Assembly (NCBI GenBank): GCA_026874595.1
Contig: CM049310.1
Coordinates: 188,001-252,000, forward strand
Reading direction: 5' to 3'
DNA length: 64,000 bases
DNA from: Sipunculus nudus
Taxonomy: Eukaryota > Annelida > Sipuncula > Golfingiida > Sipunculidae
In this document: positions 46,561-59,851 of the stretch, piece by piece
Layout of the letters: the number at the start of each line of letters is the position of its first letter
Numbering within the stretch: the first letter of the stretch is position 1
Notes under the pieces: model-generated
Databases searched by the model: none
What the model was told of the DNA's origin: nothing
What the model saw: the letters and a program-made list of their open reading frames with translations, nothing else
Translations under genes and position numbers: made by a program

Positions 46561-48323
46561 TGTCTAATATTGATGAAGTTATGACGGAAATAACCTTTCG
46601 GTGTTTTACAATGACCTTGACCTTGTCTCTTGGTATATCACATACAAAGGACTATCAGCGGCCATCAGGTTTGCTTGTCGACCATTTGAGAACATTTGCA
46701 AGCCAATATTACATAACTGTCTAAAGAAATAATTTAATTTGATAATCCAAAGTAATTCCTCCAGCACACACCAGATGGCAGCAATATATACTCTTTTAAC
46801 GGTTACAGTTAAATTCGACATTTCAACTGGCTATAACTATTTTAATCCAATTTGTAACCACAAAATAATTCATTATGAATATTAGAAGATACTGTTAATC
46901 TTCAAAACTTGTTTAGCATGAGAATAATGTGTATTCATTTTGAAATACGGTTATATTAAATATCTCCAGCATTTTTTTTTAAAGAGAACTGAATTTTTAC
47001 ACATAATCTGTGATATAGTCAAATAATTATTCATATAAATACATTCAGATTGTTAGCTTGCCTAGAATATCTATATGTTTGTACGTTCGGTGCACGCCAA
47101 TGTATGCGTGTGTACAAATCGATGTTATCAACCGCTTGGTTTCCTGTCAGTGAAGCTCGGGTTTAACAGAGCATAACAAAACACATCCTGAATATCAGCA
47201 CAAAAGCGTTGGATGTGTCTTTTACCAGTTAGTTGTACACATATCACAAAATTGCCCATTTTCAGGCCAATGCAGGTGCGTACAGTTTCTGATATGTATA
47301 TTATGAGAATTTATGACTGAACTTATATAAGGGAAGTGTTCATTGCAAGTGACAAAATGGATTGATGGCAAATATACAAGACCAAATCGTAACACAGGAT
47401 AAATATATATATATATATGTGTGAACTAGAAACTCGTCTATTGATTTACAGCTATTTTTGTAACGCTTACATATCATCACAGCTGTTAAGTGGTCGGGGA
47501 TTTTAAATATATATCATATGTGTTGGGTAACAAACGACCTAATCAGATTTTCCACCACGTGATGCGTGTTACAAATAAATTATCGACTTAATGCTAATTG
47601 TCGGATCACATGATACAGTATTTTTCGCTCTTTTGATTAGACTTTGATGTTGTTTGGAAGATGGTCATGTGAACAAAAAGTACTTAACAGTTGTAGCAGA
47701 TATCGTATCTCAATTCTAGGGGATGTATTACCACAAACATGTATATCAGTCAATACGATTCAGACTACAGCTATACCTAATGGGCCTGTAATTACAATTT
47801 CCTATTAAACAATACGTTTTACTTTATCTTTGTACCAAAAACATATTATGTATGTAGATCTGTTTTGCATATAATCGTTTCATTAGTTCTTCACATGATT
47901 AAATAATATCACTTCATATTAAATACACTTACATTTAATCTTAACCATACAGATGATCAGATGATTCGTACAATGATTGAGAATGCAGGTAATTTACGAA
48001 ATGAATTATTATACATATTGCTTGTCACATTCATACATCTTGAAATTCATATATATTGATCTCGTTCTATATATCTCATTTGTTGATCAGTGAACGTCCT
48101 CACTTGATCTCATATCTAAACAGATAAATAGTAGTAAATGATTTATATACACACAACTAAATGGGAATATAAAATATTCCTGTTTGATATACAGACATAT
48201 ACGGTGCATGGGTTCATCCCGATACTAATAGCATACATCCGAGCCATTTAATTATATATTGATCATTATGTGACTTTCATAAATAGACATTGATCAACAA
48301 AATACATGCATGCTGCTAAAACA
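46561..48323. other. AT-rich non-coding, host-like
   Basis: No ORF with support, RNA gene or conspicuous repeat beyond short AT tracts. Confidence 0.45.
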
Positions 48324-49136
48324 TTATATGTACAATGTTGCTATGTCACCGCGTCTTGTTTTTTTTCTGCATTTCGGACACTTAATTCCTGAAGATTTAC
48401 TGCTACTAAAATCTCCAATCAGACAATCGCGACAAAATGCATGTCCACATTGTTTTAATACACAATTCACAGTCCCTGTACGACATATTTGACATCGAAA
48501 AACATCTTGTTTGTTGACGGATCTCAGACGTGCGATTTCTTTGTTGGCTTGTTCGAGCTGTACCCTGATGTCGACGTCATTTGTAACCATGGGTGCATTA
48601 TTCGAATCATGGGTGCTTAAATTGTTGACGTCATTTGTAACCATGGGTGCATTATTCGAATCATGGGTGCTTAAATCATCAGTTAAGGGACCTGTGTTGT
48701 GTAGTGAATTATTTATTTGACTTCGGTTCCGCTGTCTTCTTGGAATTCGAAAGTCTAATTGTGGTGGTAGAAACATACGAATTAAATTATCAGCACGTTT
48801 CTGTCTGACCACCTGAACACAAACTCTGAGTAGTAACAGATTTGTAAATGTTCTGATTGAATCTTTCACGTACAAGCATTTTATTACACGTCGTACGTCT
48901 TGTTGCGCGTAAATAACATGGATGTCGGAATCATTGAACGCATTGCTCAAGATGCCGTATCGTTTCATCTGTTTTAGTAGCGGTTTTGTCAACCACAAAA
49001 TACCCGATAATGCACTCAGAAATGCTATGAATTCAATTTCATTTATTGAATGGCAAAGCAGAGACGAATGCTTCTTCCAAATGGTCATATTGATGAACTT
49101 CATGACAGCTTGCATGGAGCGATAATAATTGGGCAT
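48324..49136 (-). CDS. Diverged RING protein, 270 aa, short paralog of 24804-26765
   Basis: Corresponds to the 653-aa protein from about its residue 240 onward: the CARD-like region (WLTKPLLKQMKRYGIL, IHVIYAQQDVRRVI, NLLLLRVCVQVVRQ, FLPPQLDF), a short linker and a C-terminal RING with CQIC, CGHAFCRDC and CPKC. The linker contains a 54-bp duplication (48573-48680) giving an 18-residue repeat with STHDSNNAPMVTND. The first 240 residues, with the SUMO-interaction-like motif, are absent. ATG 49136 is 4 nt after an acceptor TTTTTTGTATACAG, so an upstream exon could exist. Codons are much AT-richer than in the 24804 copy, as if it had drifted to host base composition, or came from a related element. 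RING ligand residues are intact. Confidence 0.7.
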   Translation of the reverse strand: MPNYYRSMQAVMKFINMTIWKKHSSLLCHSINEIEFIAFLSALSGILWLTKPLLKQMKRYGILSNAFNDSDIHVIYAQQDVRRVIKCLYVKDSIRTFTNLLLLRVCVQVVRQKRADNLIRMFLPPQLDFRIPRRQRNRSQINNSLHNTGPLTDDLSTHDSNNAPMVTNDVNNLSTHDSNNAPMVTNDVDIRVQLEQANKEIARLRSVNKQDVFRCQICRTGTVNCVLKQCGHAFCRDCLIGDFSSSKSSGIKCPKCRKKTRRGDIATLYI

Positions 49137-51626
49137 TTCACTGTATACAAAAAACACTGTTTGGTAATATCAAGAAACGCCTACCTTTTGCCGAGCAGTT
49201 GACCAGCTGAATTCGATACGGAATTCTGTCTTCATATAACGTCAATTCAAGATGTGATCTGTGTATTTATAATAAACCAACCCGGAACAAGAACGTTTCA
49301 TATTTACTTCCTCTATGATATTATTGTCACACAAATATTACTTTGATAAAATCTTTCCTCATTTGTAAATTGGTTGGAAATTTTATGACATCATACTTCC
49401 GTGAAGTAATGCATTTATGAAACTTTCCCTTTCTATATTAATGTAACATTTTTACGAAACAGTATACTGTCGAACAGACGGGAAATTTTATGAAACAAAC
49501 CAGGATATTTTATTAAACAAACAAGGAAATTTATTGTGATGAACTAGGAAGTCATATTGACCAATGACCATTAATGGGGAATTTTGTATTGCATCCCCGA
49601 TATACCTAATACAATTAATAATAAGTTCCTTAAATGCTTAATTAATTTTTTTCATTGATATATCTTAGTCATTTAAGATTATACAATCAGATTAAAAGTA
49701 ATAAGACAGTGTGCAACAGATGTATTGTTAATATATCATATATAATATTGTCTTCTGATATAATAGAAACTAATGATTTACCATTACTTTTGTTGAATTT
49801 TCACCTAAATATATATATACAAATATTGTTATTTTTTATTATTAATCATTAGTATATTTATTCAATGTAACTGAAACAGAAGTGATTCTGTTCTTCCATA
49901 GTATACATATTACGAACAACATTTATAGCATAAACACATCGCATTTATTGCGAAACCTCAAAGTAGAAAATATATAATACTATATTTAGTATAAATTGAG
50001 AGCTTAAAAAGACAGATTTGGCGATATGCTTAAAAGTGGCGAAAGAGTTTACTGATCTATCTCAAATATGGTAACATATTCTATAACAACAGACCAGCAT
50101 AAATACAAATTTGATTTATAATGTTCTGTCCTCGGCTTAAGAAGGGTCATTAAATTATTAGTTGTAGATCTAGTTGATTAATAAGGGTTTTTTGGCAAAT
50201 GACATTCATTATCGCCTACCTGCAAGCCATGTTTGATTCAATAATGTATTCATAAGCAGGGCCGTAAAGTATTAATATCGTAAACGTAGATGTATACCAT
50301 AAATTACCACACATGATTTTATGACAATCTGGTTAAACAAAGTATATTACAAATATCTGGGCTGAAGTTCTCTGCATGTTTTGTAAGGTCTTTCTTCTCA
50401 TAACACATTCCCCCATCCCCCTCCCTGCACCCATGCAGCATATGCATCTGTACAATATGTGTAAAATAAATAGATTGATATAAATGTCTAAACTCTTCGA
50501 TTTTTCTTAATTTAAGAATTTATATAAGGACAGCTATGTAGGGAATCATTACTGTTGTTATGAATCGGTCACATATTAAATATAGAAATACTATTTTGGA
50601 TTTACCTCAATAATATTAATCATGCCCAAAATTACACCATGTTACGTCGACAAAACAAATTCATAGTAAATTGTACGGTCATATTATTTACAGTATGCTT
50701 TAATTTACAGCTGTGGTGATAACTATATATCAGACATTATAAGGCCAAACAAAAAAGTAGTATGGTTCTCAAAATCTGTTTTTCAGAAATCATTGCGGGC
50801 GGGCGCTTTTCATTTTATTTTTCTGTTTGGTACGTTTCGATAAAAATATCAAATGATCAGGGAAAAGCATGAAAATAAGTTTTATACAGTTAAATCAGTA
50901 AAAGCGCTACAAAACAAATGAAAGAGTATGGTTTTATCCTGTCGAAAGAAATGTCGGAGCGGCAGCAACTCAAAATTGGAAAGTTTTTATTGAAAATCAA
51001 AATAAAATATTTGATACAGGGGTTTAAACTTGATGCGAGTGCCTGAGAACCATACATTTTTATTGTTTTGGCCTAACATACTCATTTTCTTAAATGTCCA
51101 GTTAATAACTTTATAGTACTGATTTAATCTTTGAGCATTATCAGACAGGTTTATAAAGGACTACGGTCTAAATGAAATGATTATAAGTGAAAATAATCAG
51201 ATTCATCCCTACAGAATAATTGAGCATATTCCACACACATCTAATAATGTGTATGTGTGTGTATTTGTGGTGCTTGTATACGCATGATAGAACAACACAT
51301 ACGTCACTGTATATGACCGTCAGCTCCGCATCTAGGACAAATCTTCATTGTAATGGTTTGCTAGTCAAGCCAAGACGGTTACACTATGCGTTATAGATGT
51401 TATCAACACTTCCTTGTTGTGATACAAGCCAAACTATTAATAGTTGACAGCTTGTGTTCGAAAAACCATGAAGGCTTTCAGCTGATGTATGCTTTATAAA
51501 TGGCCTCTGATAAGGATCTCTGATGTTGCACTTGATAACACTCTGAATGAACATATGAGTCACCGTGTACACCATGTTATTATATTCTGATATTGCAATA
51601 TTACACGATGTATTTCGGAATATATA

Positions 51627-51679
<53 letters not shown>

Positions 51680-53266
51680 GAACACCACGAGTTTGTAAAG
51701 AGTCCATCATTTCATAAACTGACTGCTAAAATGGGCATATAACTAAAAAAATGCAAATGTGGAATTGTATCACTAACAATTACGATTGGATGGCATTTCA
51801 TTCCAGGAATACATTACAGTTTAAATGCCATTCTACGGCGCAGGGGTTGTATTTCATATCCGCCGCTTTTCATAATTATTATGGTATCCCTAGACAAAGT
51901 TGGCATATTATGGTTTCACGACGGTACGCCGCCGCCGCAGAAAAAATACATTGTGATATGGATATCCCAACAAAATATTTCACTGATCTTTTTCAAACTT
52001 TACATTTGTATAGATATAGGTAAGGGGACGAAGTCTATTTAATATGAGGTCATGACCTATGCTAGGAGAGTGACCATGACCTTGAATAAGTCCATTTTTG
52101 CTGAAAATAACACAAATTCTGAAATATCTCAAGTAAGCTTGCATGGACTGGTCCCGAAATCATAGTGACCGAAGACCTTGGATAGTCTTGTGATATACCG
52201 AAAAGTGGTGGCGCCACCTATCACCCTTTTCTTGGTGATACGCCTTTTTAATACCCCCACAATTGCCATTTGACAATACTGTAAGCATTTTAAGTCAAAA
52301 ACGTATGGACAGATTTCTTTCATATTATGCACATGTAGAGAGATGGGATTTGAGATGGGGTCTATTTATATGTGGGTCATGACCTTTATCCTTAGAGTGA
52401 CCGTAACCTTTAATGTGTCCATATATGGTAAAAATAAAACACCTTTTATGATATATCTAGTGTCGATAGCAACATGGATTTCCAACGTGACATATGTATG
52501 ACCCATCACTAAAGTAAGAACCCTATAGATTCTATGGTTATGAGGTAAAAGGTCAAGGTCACAGAACCAACATCTTCAAAAAGGTTGCAGATTGATAGAT
52601 GGATTATTAATAATCCGAATAATCAGTGTTATTTCTTTTTGTTATACATTTATGAATATATATATTTATTTAAAAAATGCTATATTTGTTTTATTAACAG
52701 ATTTCTTATTCATACAAAAATCCATAACCAAGAAAATAATATTAATATTGACAATAATGTTTTATAAGAGTAATATTACATTTGTTATAGATATACAATT
52801 GTTTTATTAATAGAAGTATTATCAATTACTTATTTATTCAATAACATTTTTTTATGATCAAGTGATCATGGTTATCATTATGATTATTATTATAATTAGA
52901 AATAAAGATAATTACCATAACAATTATTGTTTGTTGATTTTAACTAATATCGATATACTTAAACTTTAATTGATTATGTTCCTCATTAAAGTATATAAAT
53001 ATACACGATTCAATCATTTAAACAATATTTATATTTATCAAAAAATACCTGAAATGTATACCCGTCATAGGTATGCTGGATCAGATGTATCGTTTTGTTT
53101 AGACATAGGTATTTAATACTGTGGACATAATGACACTATGTTTGCAAATATGTGGACAAAACAGTTTATGGCCCCATTCCTGGGTGCGAATCGGACCTGT
53201 GGAGAAACAGGGGGGAGTACGAAGAGACGAGTACGAAATGGATTTGGGGACAAATCATCTTGTTCC
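49137..53266. other. AT-rich non-coding, host-like repeats
   Basis: Contains an AT microsatellite at about 51626-51675 and, at about 52040-52570, GTGACC/TGACCTT and GGTCAAGGTCAC motifs of a kind I associate with dispersed repeats in mollusc and other invertebrate genomes (recollection, not searched). A 90-codon ORF at 51751 has no supporting feature. No gene is called. Confidence 0.45.
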
Positions 53267-53296
53267 CGATTCTGCACTTAAGTGTTATCATTATTG

Positions 53297-54130
53297 AATA
53301 TCTTTGTTATCAAATTGTCATAAATATTCAATGGAATATCTTCATGATTTAATTTTCATGATAATCACATTCCTTTCTTGTGTCCCTTATACCATGCAGA
53401 AACACATTACCAGGGCTGTCTTGGGCACAACAGCAGAAACGAAAGCCTTATCGGTCTACAAGAGTTGCAGACGGGCATTGACGTTCTCCTCACCAATACT
53501 TTATTATTCGTGTTTTAGTTACCCAAACCTCGTTTGTCATCGGGAACAACATCCATTATTATTGGATTCCATGTTTCATTTTCTGATTACTGTAAGCATC
53601 ACATGTAAAGACCAACTCTTTTGAAAGAATGCAAAAGCTCTTTAAAAGTACATTAGACCCCATGAAATATACTTCATTTAATCCTAGCTTAGCGATCATT
53701 CTGCCCATCGGATTCCGCATTTGCGTGTTATGATTACTGATTTGCTTCATTATTAAATTGTCATGAATATTCAAATTCCTTTCTTATGTCGCTTATACGA
53801 TGCACAAACCCCTACCAAGTCTGTCGTGTGCACGATCAGTACAATCGAATGCCTGATCAGTTAAACTAGTTCTGTACAGGCATTGACGTTCTCCTCACCA
53901 ATATATATAATCGTTTACTTTATTATTCGTGTTTTAGTTACTCAGACCTTGTTTTACGTCAGGAGAGGCACCACTTACTGTTGGATTCAATATTTGTGAT
54001 TACTAAGTCAGCATCACATCTAAAGACAAAATCTTTTGAAACAATACCAAAGCTCTTTTAAAAACATCAGACCCCATGAAATGTTAATAATTTAAACCTA
54101 GCTTAGCGTAAATTCAGCCTGAAGATTTAA
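53297..54130. repeat. Internal diverged duplication within the 2.2-kb unit
   Basis: Two segments of about 400 bp follow each other: AATTGTCATAAATATTCAA... and AATTGTCATGAATATTCAA..., both continuing to CATTGACGTTCTCCTCACCAATA, ATTATTCGTGTTTTAGTTAC and CCTAGCTTAGCG. The unit therefore arose from an older duplication before it was amplified. Confidence 0.75.
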
Positions 54131-54706
54131 GATTCGAAGAAGCACCTCTGTAATTCTAAATTGTACATGTATATGAATGACTGAATAACATAAGTTTTTT
54201 TTTTTCAAAGCGGCGACTGAGGCGTGGCTCTTTTCATTAGGTTCTTGCTTTTAAAATGACCATATCGCCCGATGGGTTTCTGTTTCCTAATGGCCAATGC
54301 TTCTGTCTCGCTAAGACATGAGAGAACGAGGTACTTTTGCGTGGGTGCATACATTTAACAAATGACCATATGGCCCAATAGGGTTGGTTCTCTTTTCTAA
54401 TGTGCCATGTTTCTTTCACGCGTACACATGAATTTCAAAATTTCTTTGAAACTGTATACTCAATCAATAAACTGATCCAATTTAAAGGGAGGCATATCAG
54501 ACGAGCAGAAACAAAGAGTTCCTGATAATGTCATTTAGCTTGTCATGGGCACGCAAAGAAAGGTTTGCTCGAACTGAGTCCCGAATGGCCGTTTCGTTTC
54601 AACTTACAATGGATATCGCACTCATGAATGCCACCTTGCAAGTGCACGTGAGAAAGGCATAATTGTGCTTTCGAACAGGTCAGGACCATTACGCTGCAGC
54701 GTCCAT

Positions 54707-54780
54707 GGCCGGTTAGCTCAGTTGGTTAGAGCGTCGTGCTGATAACGCGAAGGTCGCGGGTTCGACCCCCGTGCTGGCCA
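54707..54780 (+). tRNA. tRNA-Ile (GAT), array copy 1
   Basis: Acceptor GGCCGGT/GCTGGCC, D arm TAGCTCAGTTGGTTAGAGC, anticodon loop CTGATAA (GAT), T arm CGGG-TTCGACC-CCCG. The body matches animal tRNA-Ile, which normally has AAT here; GAT is unusual in a nuclear gene. Confidence 0.9.
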
Positions 54781-55312
54781 AGGAAACTTCTTTTGCTGGG
54801 ATCTGTCAGACCGACGCATTGCACGGGTTTAATGTCAGCCGGAATTAATCGCTGGAACGAGGACCTTACACCAAGCCGTTCTTAGCGAGACCTTGACTTT
54901 TTCCATTTTCTCTCATGATTCGTCCGAAAGAAGGAAACCTTATTTAATTTATTTACTTCTAGTAACACGCACTGCAACGGTCGACTGGGTGCTCTGTTAT
55001 CCGTCCATAAACTGTGTGCAGAAACACGTTTTTCTTTATGTCAAGATTTAATTGGCTCGCATGCATTTATTAATTATCTTTCACAAGAGATGTAGTTTCG
55101 CAGTTGGGAAATTAGTTGTCATGAAATCCACCAGTTGTCACTGCAGTCAATGAGTGTGCACTCACCTGCTGATGCAACATATATGTGAACTGTATACAAA
55201 TGAAGGGGCAAAATAAGCAATTAAACCCTGGTGATAGTATACACTGCATACCACAGGCAGTACAGTAAAGGAACATACGAAGCGGACTGCATACAGACCA
55301 ACAAAAGGGAAT

Positions 55313-55396
55313 TGTCAGAAGTGGGATTCGAACCCACGCCTGGAGAACCAGACTGCGACCTGAACGCAGCGCCTTAGACCGCTCGGCCATCCTGAC
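55313..55396 (-). tRNA. tRNA-Leu (CAG), array copy 1
   Basis: 84 nt, class II with a long variable arm. Acceptor GTCAGGA/TTCTGAC, anticodon loop TTCAGGT (CAG), T arm GTGGG-TTCGAAT-CCCAC. Confidence 0.9.
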
Positions 55397-56932
55397 GTTA
55401 GCGGCTATGTTTAAACACATTTGCTTCTACGTTATCTCTTCAACTGTTACGGATCTCTTCTCTCATCAAGAATTGCGTTTCTATTTCATCGGATTCTGCA
55501 CTCAAGTGTTATCATTATTGAATATCTTTGTTATCAAATTGTCATAAATATTCAATGGAATATCTTCATGATTTAATTTTCATGATAATCACATTCCTTT
55601 CTTGTGTCCCTTATACCATGCAGAAACACATTACCAGGGCTGTCTTGGGCACAACAGCAGAAACGAAAGCCTTATCGGTCTACAAGAGTTGCAGACGGGC
55701 ATTGACGTTCTCCTCACCAATACTTTATTATTCGTGTTTTAGTTACCCAAACCTCGTTTGTCATCGGGAACAACATCCATTATTATTGGATTCCATGTTT
55801 CATTTTCTGATTACTGTAAGCATCACATGTAAAGACCAACTCTTTTGAAAGAATGCAAAAGCTCTTTAAAAGTAAATTAGACCCCATGAAATATACTTCA
55901 TTTAATCCTAGCTTAGCGATCATTCTGCCCATCGGATTCCGCATTTGCGTGTTATGATTACTGATTTGCTTCATTATTAAATTGTCATGAATATTCAAAT
56001 TCCTTTCTTATGTCGCTTATACGATGCACAAACCCCTACCAAGTCTGTCGTGTGCACGATCAGTACAATCGAATGCCTTATCAGTTAAACTAGTTCTGTA
56101 CAGGCATTGACGTTCTCCTCACCAATATATATAATCGTTTACTTTATTATTCGTGTTTTAGTTACTCATACCTTGTTTTACGTCAGGAGAGGCACCACTT
56201 ACTGTTGGATTCAATATTTGTGATTACTAAGTCAGCATCACATCTAAAGACAAAATCTTTTGAAACAATACCAAAGCTCTTTTAAAAACATCAGACCCCA
56301 TGAAATGTTAATAATTTAAACCTAGCTTAGCGTAAATTCAGCCTGAAGATTTAAGATTCGAAGAAGCACCTCTGTAATTCTAAATTGTACATGTATATGA
56401 ATGACTGAATAACACAAGTTTTCTTTTTTTTCAAAGCGGCGACTGAGGCGTGGCTCTTTTCATTAGGTTCTTGCTTTTAAAATGACCATATCGCCCGATG
56501 GGTTTCTGTTTCCTAATGGCCAATGCTTCTGTCTCGCTAAGACATGAGAGAACGAGGTACTTTTGCGTGGGTGCATACATTTAACAAATGACCATATGGC
56601 CCAAAAGGGTTGGTTCTCTTTTCTAATGTGCCATGTTTCTTTCACGCGTACACATGAATTTCAAAATTTCTTTGAAACTGTATACTCAATCAATAAACTG
56701 ATCCAATTTAAAGGGAGGCATATCAGACGAGCAGAAACAAAGAGTTCCTGATAATGTCATTTAGCTTGTCATGGGCACGCAAAGAAAGGTTTGCTCGAAC
56801 TGAGTCCCGAATGGCCGTTTCGTTTCAACTTACAATGGATATCGCACTCATGAATGCCACCTTGCAAGTGCACGTGAGAAAGGCATAATTGTGCTTTCGA
56901 ACAGGTCAGGACCATTACGCTGCAGCGTCCAT

Positions 56933-57006
56933 GGCCGGTTAGCTCAGTTGGTTAGAGCGTCGTGCTGATAACGCGAAGGTCGCGGGTTCGACCCCCGTGC
57001 TGGCCA
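56933..57006 (+). tRNA. tRNA-Ile (GAT), array copy 2
   Basis: Sequence identical to the copy at 54707; anticodon GAT. Confidence 0.9.
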
Positions 57007-57538
57007 AGGAAACTTCTTTTGCTGGGATCTGTCAGACCGACGCATTGCACGGGTTTAATGTCAGCCGGAATTAATCGCTGGAACGAGGACCTTACACCAA
57101 GCCGTTCTTAGCGAGACCTTGACTTTTTCCATTTTCTCTCATGATTCGTCCGAAAGAAGGAAACCTTATTTAATTTATTTACTTCTAGTAACACGCACTG
57201 CAACGGTCGACTGGGTGCTCTGTTATCCGTCCATAAACTGTGTGCAGATACACGTTTTTCTTTATGTCAAGATTTAATTGGCTCGCATGCATTTATTAAT
57301 TATCTTTCACAAGAGATGTAGTTTCGCAGTTGGGAAATTAGTTGTCATGAAATCCACCAGTTGTCACTGCAGTCAATGAGTGTGCACTCACCTGCTGATG
57401 CAACATATATGTGAACTGTATACAAATGAAGGGGCAAAATAAGCAATTAAACCCTGGTGATAGTATACACTGCATACCACAGGCAGTACAGTAAAGGAAC
57501 ATACGAAGCGGACTGCATACAGACCAACAAAAGGGAAT

Positions 57539-57622
57539 TGTCAGAAGTGGGATTCGAACCCACGCCTGGAGAACCAGACTGCGACCTGAACGCAGCGCCT
57601 TAGACCGCTCGGCCATCCTGAC
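57539..57622 (-). tRNA. tRNA-Leu (CAG), array copy 2
   Basis: Identical to the copy at 55313. Confidence 0.9.
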
Positions 57623-59161
57623 GTTAGCGGCTATGTTTAAACACATTTGCTTCTACGTTATCTCTTCAACTGTTACGGATCTCTTCTCTCATCAAGAATT
57701 GCGTTTCTATTTCATCGGATTCTGCACTTAAGTGTTATCATTATTGAATATCTTTGTTATCAAATTGTCATAAATATTCAATGGAATATCTTCATGATTT
57801 AATTTTCATGATAATCACATTCCTTTCTTGTGTCCCTTATACCATGCAGAAACACATTACCAGGGCTGTCTTGGGCACAACAGCAGAAACGAAAGCCTTA
57901 TCGGTCTACAAGAGTTGCAGACGGGCATTGACGTTCTCCTCACCAATACTTTATTATTCGTGTTTTAGTTACCCAAACCTCGTTTGTCATCGGGAACAAC
58001 ATCCATTATTATTGGATTCCATGTTTCATTTTCTGATTACTGTAAGCATCACATGTAAAGACCAACTCTTTTGAAAGAATGCAAAAGCTCTTTAAAAGTA
58101 CATTAGACCCCATGAAATATACTTCATTTAATCCTAGCTTAGCGATCATTCTGCCCATCGGATTCCGCATTTGCGTGTTATGATTACTGATTTGCTTCAT
58201 TATTAAATTGTCATGAATATTCAAATTCCTTTCTTATGTCGCTTATACGATGCACAAACCCCTACCAAGTCTGTCGTGTGCACGATCAGTACAATCGAAT
58301 GCCTGATCAGTTAAACTAGTTCTGTACAGGCATTGACGTTCTCCTCACCAATATATATAATCGTTTACTTTATTATTCGTGTTTTAGTTACTCATACCTT
58401 GTTTTACGTCAGGAGAGGCACCACTTACTGTTGGATTCAATATTTGTGATTACTAAGTCAGCATCACATCTAAAGACAAAATCTTTTGAAACAATACCAA
58501 AGCTCTTTTAAAAACATCAGACCCCATGAAATGTTAATAATTTAAACCTAGCTTAGCGTAAATTCAGCCTGAAGATTTAAGATTCGAAGAAGCACCTCTG
58601 TAATTCTAAATTGTACATGTATATGAATGACTGAATAACACAAGTTTTTTTTTTTTTTTTCAAAGCGGCGACTGAGGCGTGGCTCTTTTCATTAGGTTCT
58701 TGCTTTTAAAATGACCATATCGCCCGATGGGTTTCTGTTTCCTAATGGCCAATGCTTCTGTCTCGCTAAGACATGAGAGAACGAGGTACTTTTGCGTGGG
58801 TGCATACATTTAACAAATGACCATATGGCCCAATAGGGTTGGTTCTCTTTTCTAATGTGCCATGTTTCTTTCACGCGTACACATGAATTTCAAAATTTCT
58901 TTGAAACTGTATACTCAATCAATAAACTGATCCAATTTAAAGGGAGGCATATCAGACGAGCAGAAACAAAGAGTTCCTGATAATGTCATTTAGCTTGTCA
59001 TGGGCACGCAAAGAAAGGTTTGCTCGAACTGAGTCCCGAATGGCCGTTTCGTTTCAACTTACAATGGATATCGCACTCATGAATGCCACCTTGCAAGTGC
59101 ACGTGAGAAAGGCATAATTGTGCTTTCGAACAGGTCAGGACCATTACGCTGCAGCGTCCAT

Positions 59162-59235
59162 GGCCGGTTAGCTCAGTTGGTTAGAGCGTCGTGCTGATAA
59201 CGCGAAGGTCGCGGGTTCGACCCCCGTGCTGGCCA
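59162..59235 (+). tRNA. tRNA-Ile (GAT), array copy 3
   Basis: Identical to the copy at 54707. Confidence 0.9.
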
Positions 59236-59767
59236 AGGAAACTTCTTTTGCTGGGATCTGTCAGACCGACGCATTGCACGGGTTTAATGTCAGCCGGAAT
59301 TAATCGCTGGAACGAGGACCTTACACCAAGCCGTTCTTAGCGAGACCTTGACTTTTTCCATTTTCTCTCATGATTCGTCCGAAAGAAGGAAACCTTATTT
59401 AATTTATTTACTTCTAGTAACACGCACTGCAACGGTCGACTGGGTGCTCTGTTATCCGTCCATAAACTGTGTGCAGAAACACGTTTTTCTTTATGTCAAG
59501 ATTTAATTGGCTCGCATGCATTTATTAATTATCTTTCACAAGAGATGTAGTTTCGCAGTTGGGAAATTAGTTGTCATGAAATCCACCAGTTGTCACTGCA
59601 GTCAATGAGTGTGCACTCACCTGCTGATGCAACATATATGTGAACTGTATACAAATGAAGGGGCAAAATAAGCAATTAAACCCTGGTGATAGTATACACT
59701 GCATACCACAGGCAGTACAGTAAAGGAACATACGAAGCGGACTGCATACAGACCAACAAAAGGGAAT

Positions 59768-59851
59768 TGTCAGAAGTGGGATTCGAACCCACGCCTGGAG
59801 AACCAGACTGCGACCTGAACGCAGCGCCTTAGACCGCTCGGCCATCCTGAC
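59768..59851 (-). tRNA. tRNA-Leu (CAG), array copy 3
   Basis: Identical to the copy at 55313. Confidence 0.9.

Noticed and set aside
51751-52023. 90-codon ORF in the AT-rich right flank
   Set aside because: ATG-started but without recognisable motif, promoter or paralog; may be a degraded repeat.
53304-53624. 106-codon ORF repeated five times in the array
   Set aside because: No domain, copies too similar to test coding selection, and the diverged internal duplicate of the same DNA does not keep the frame.
55112-55420. 102-codon ORF repeated in each 2.2-kb unit
   Set aside because: It translates through the antisense tRNA-Leu gene and flanks; identical copies reflect DNA amplification, not coding constraint.
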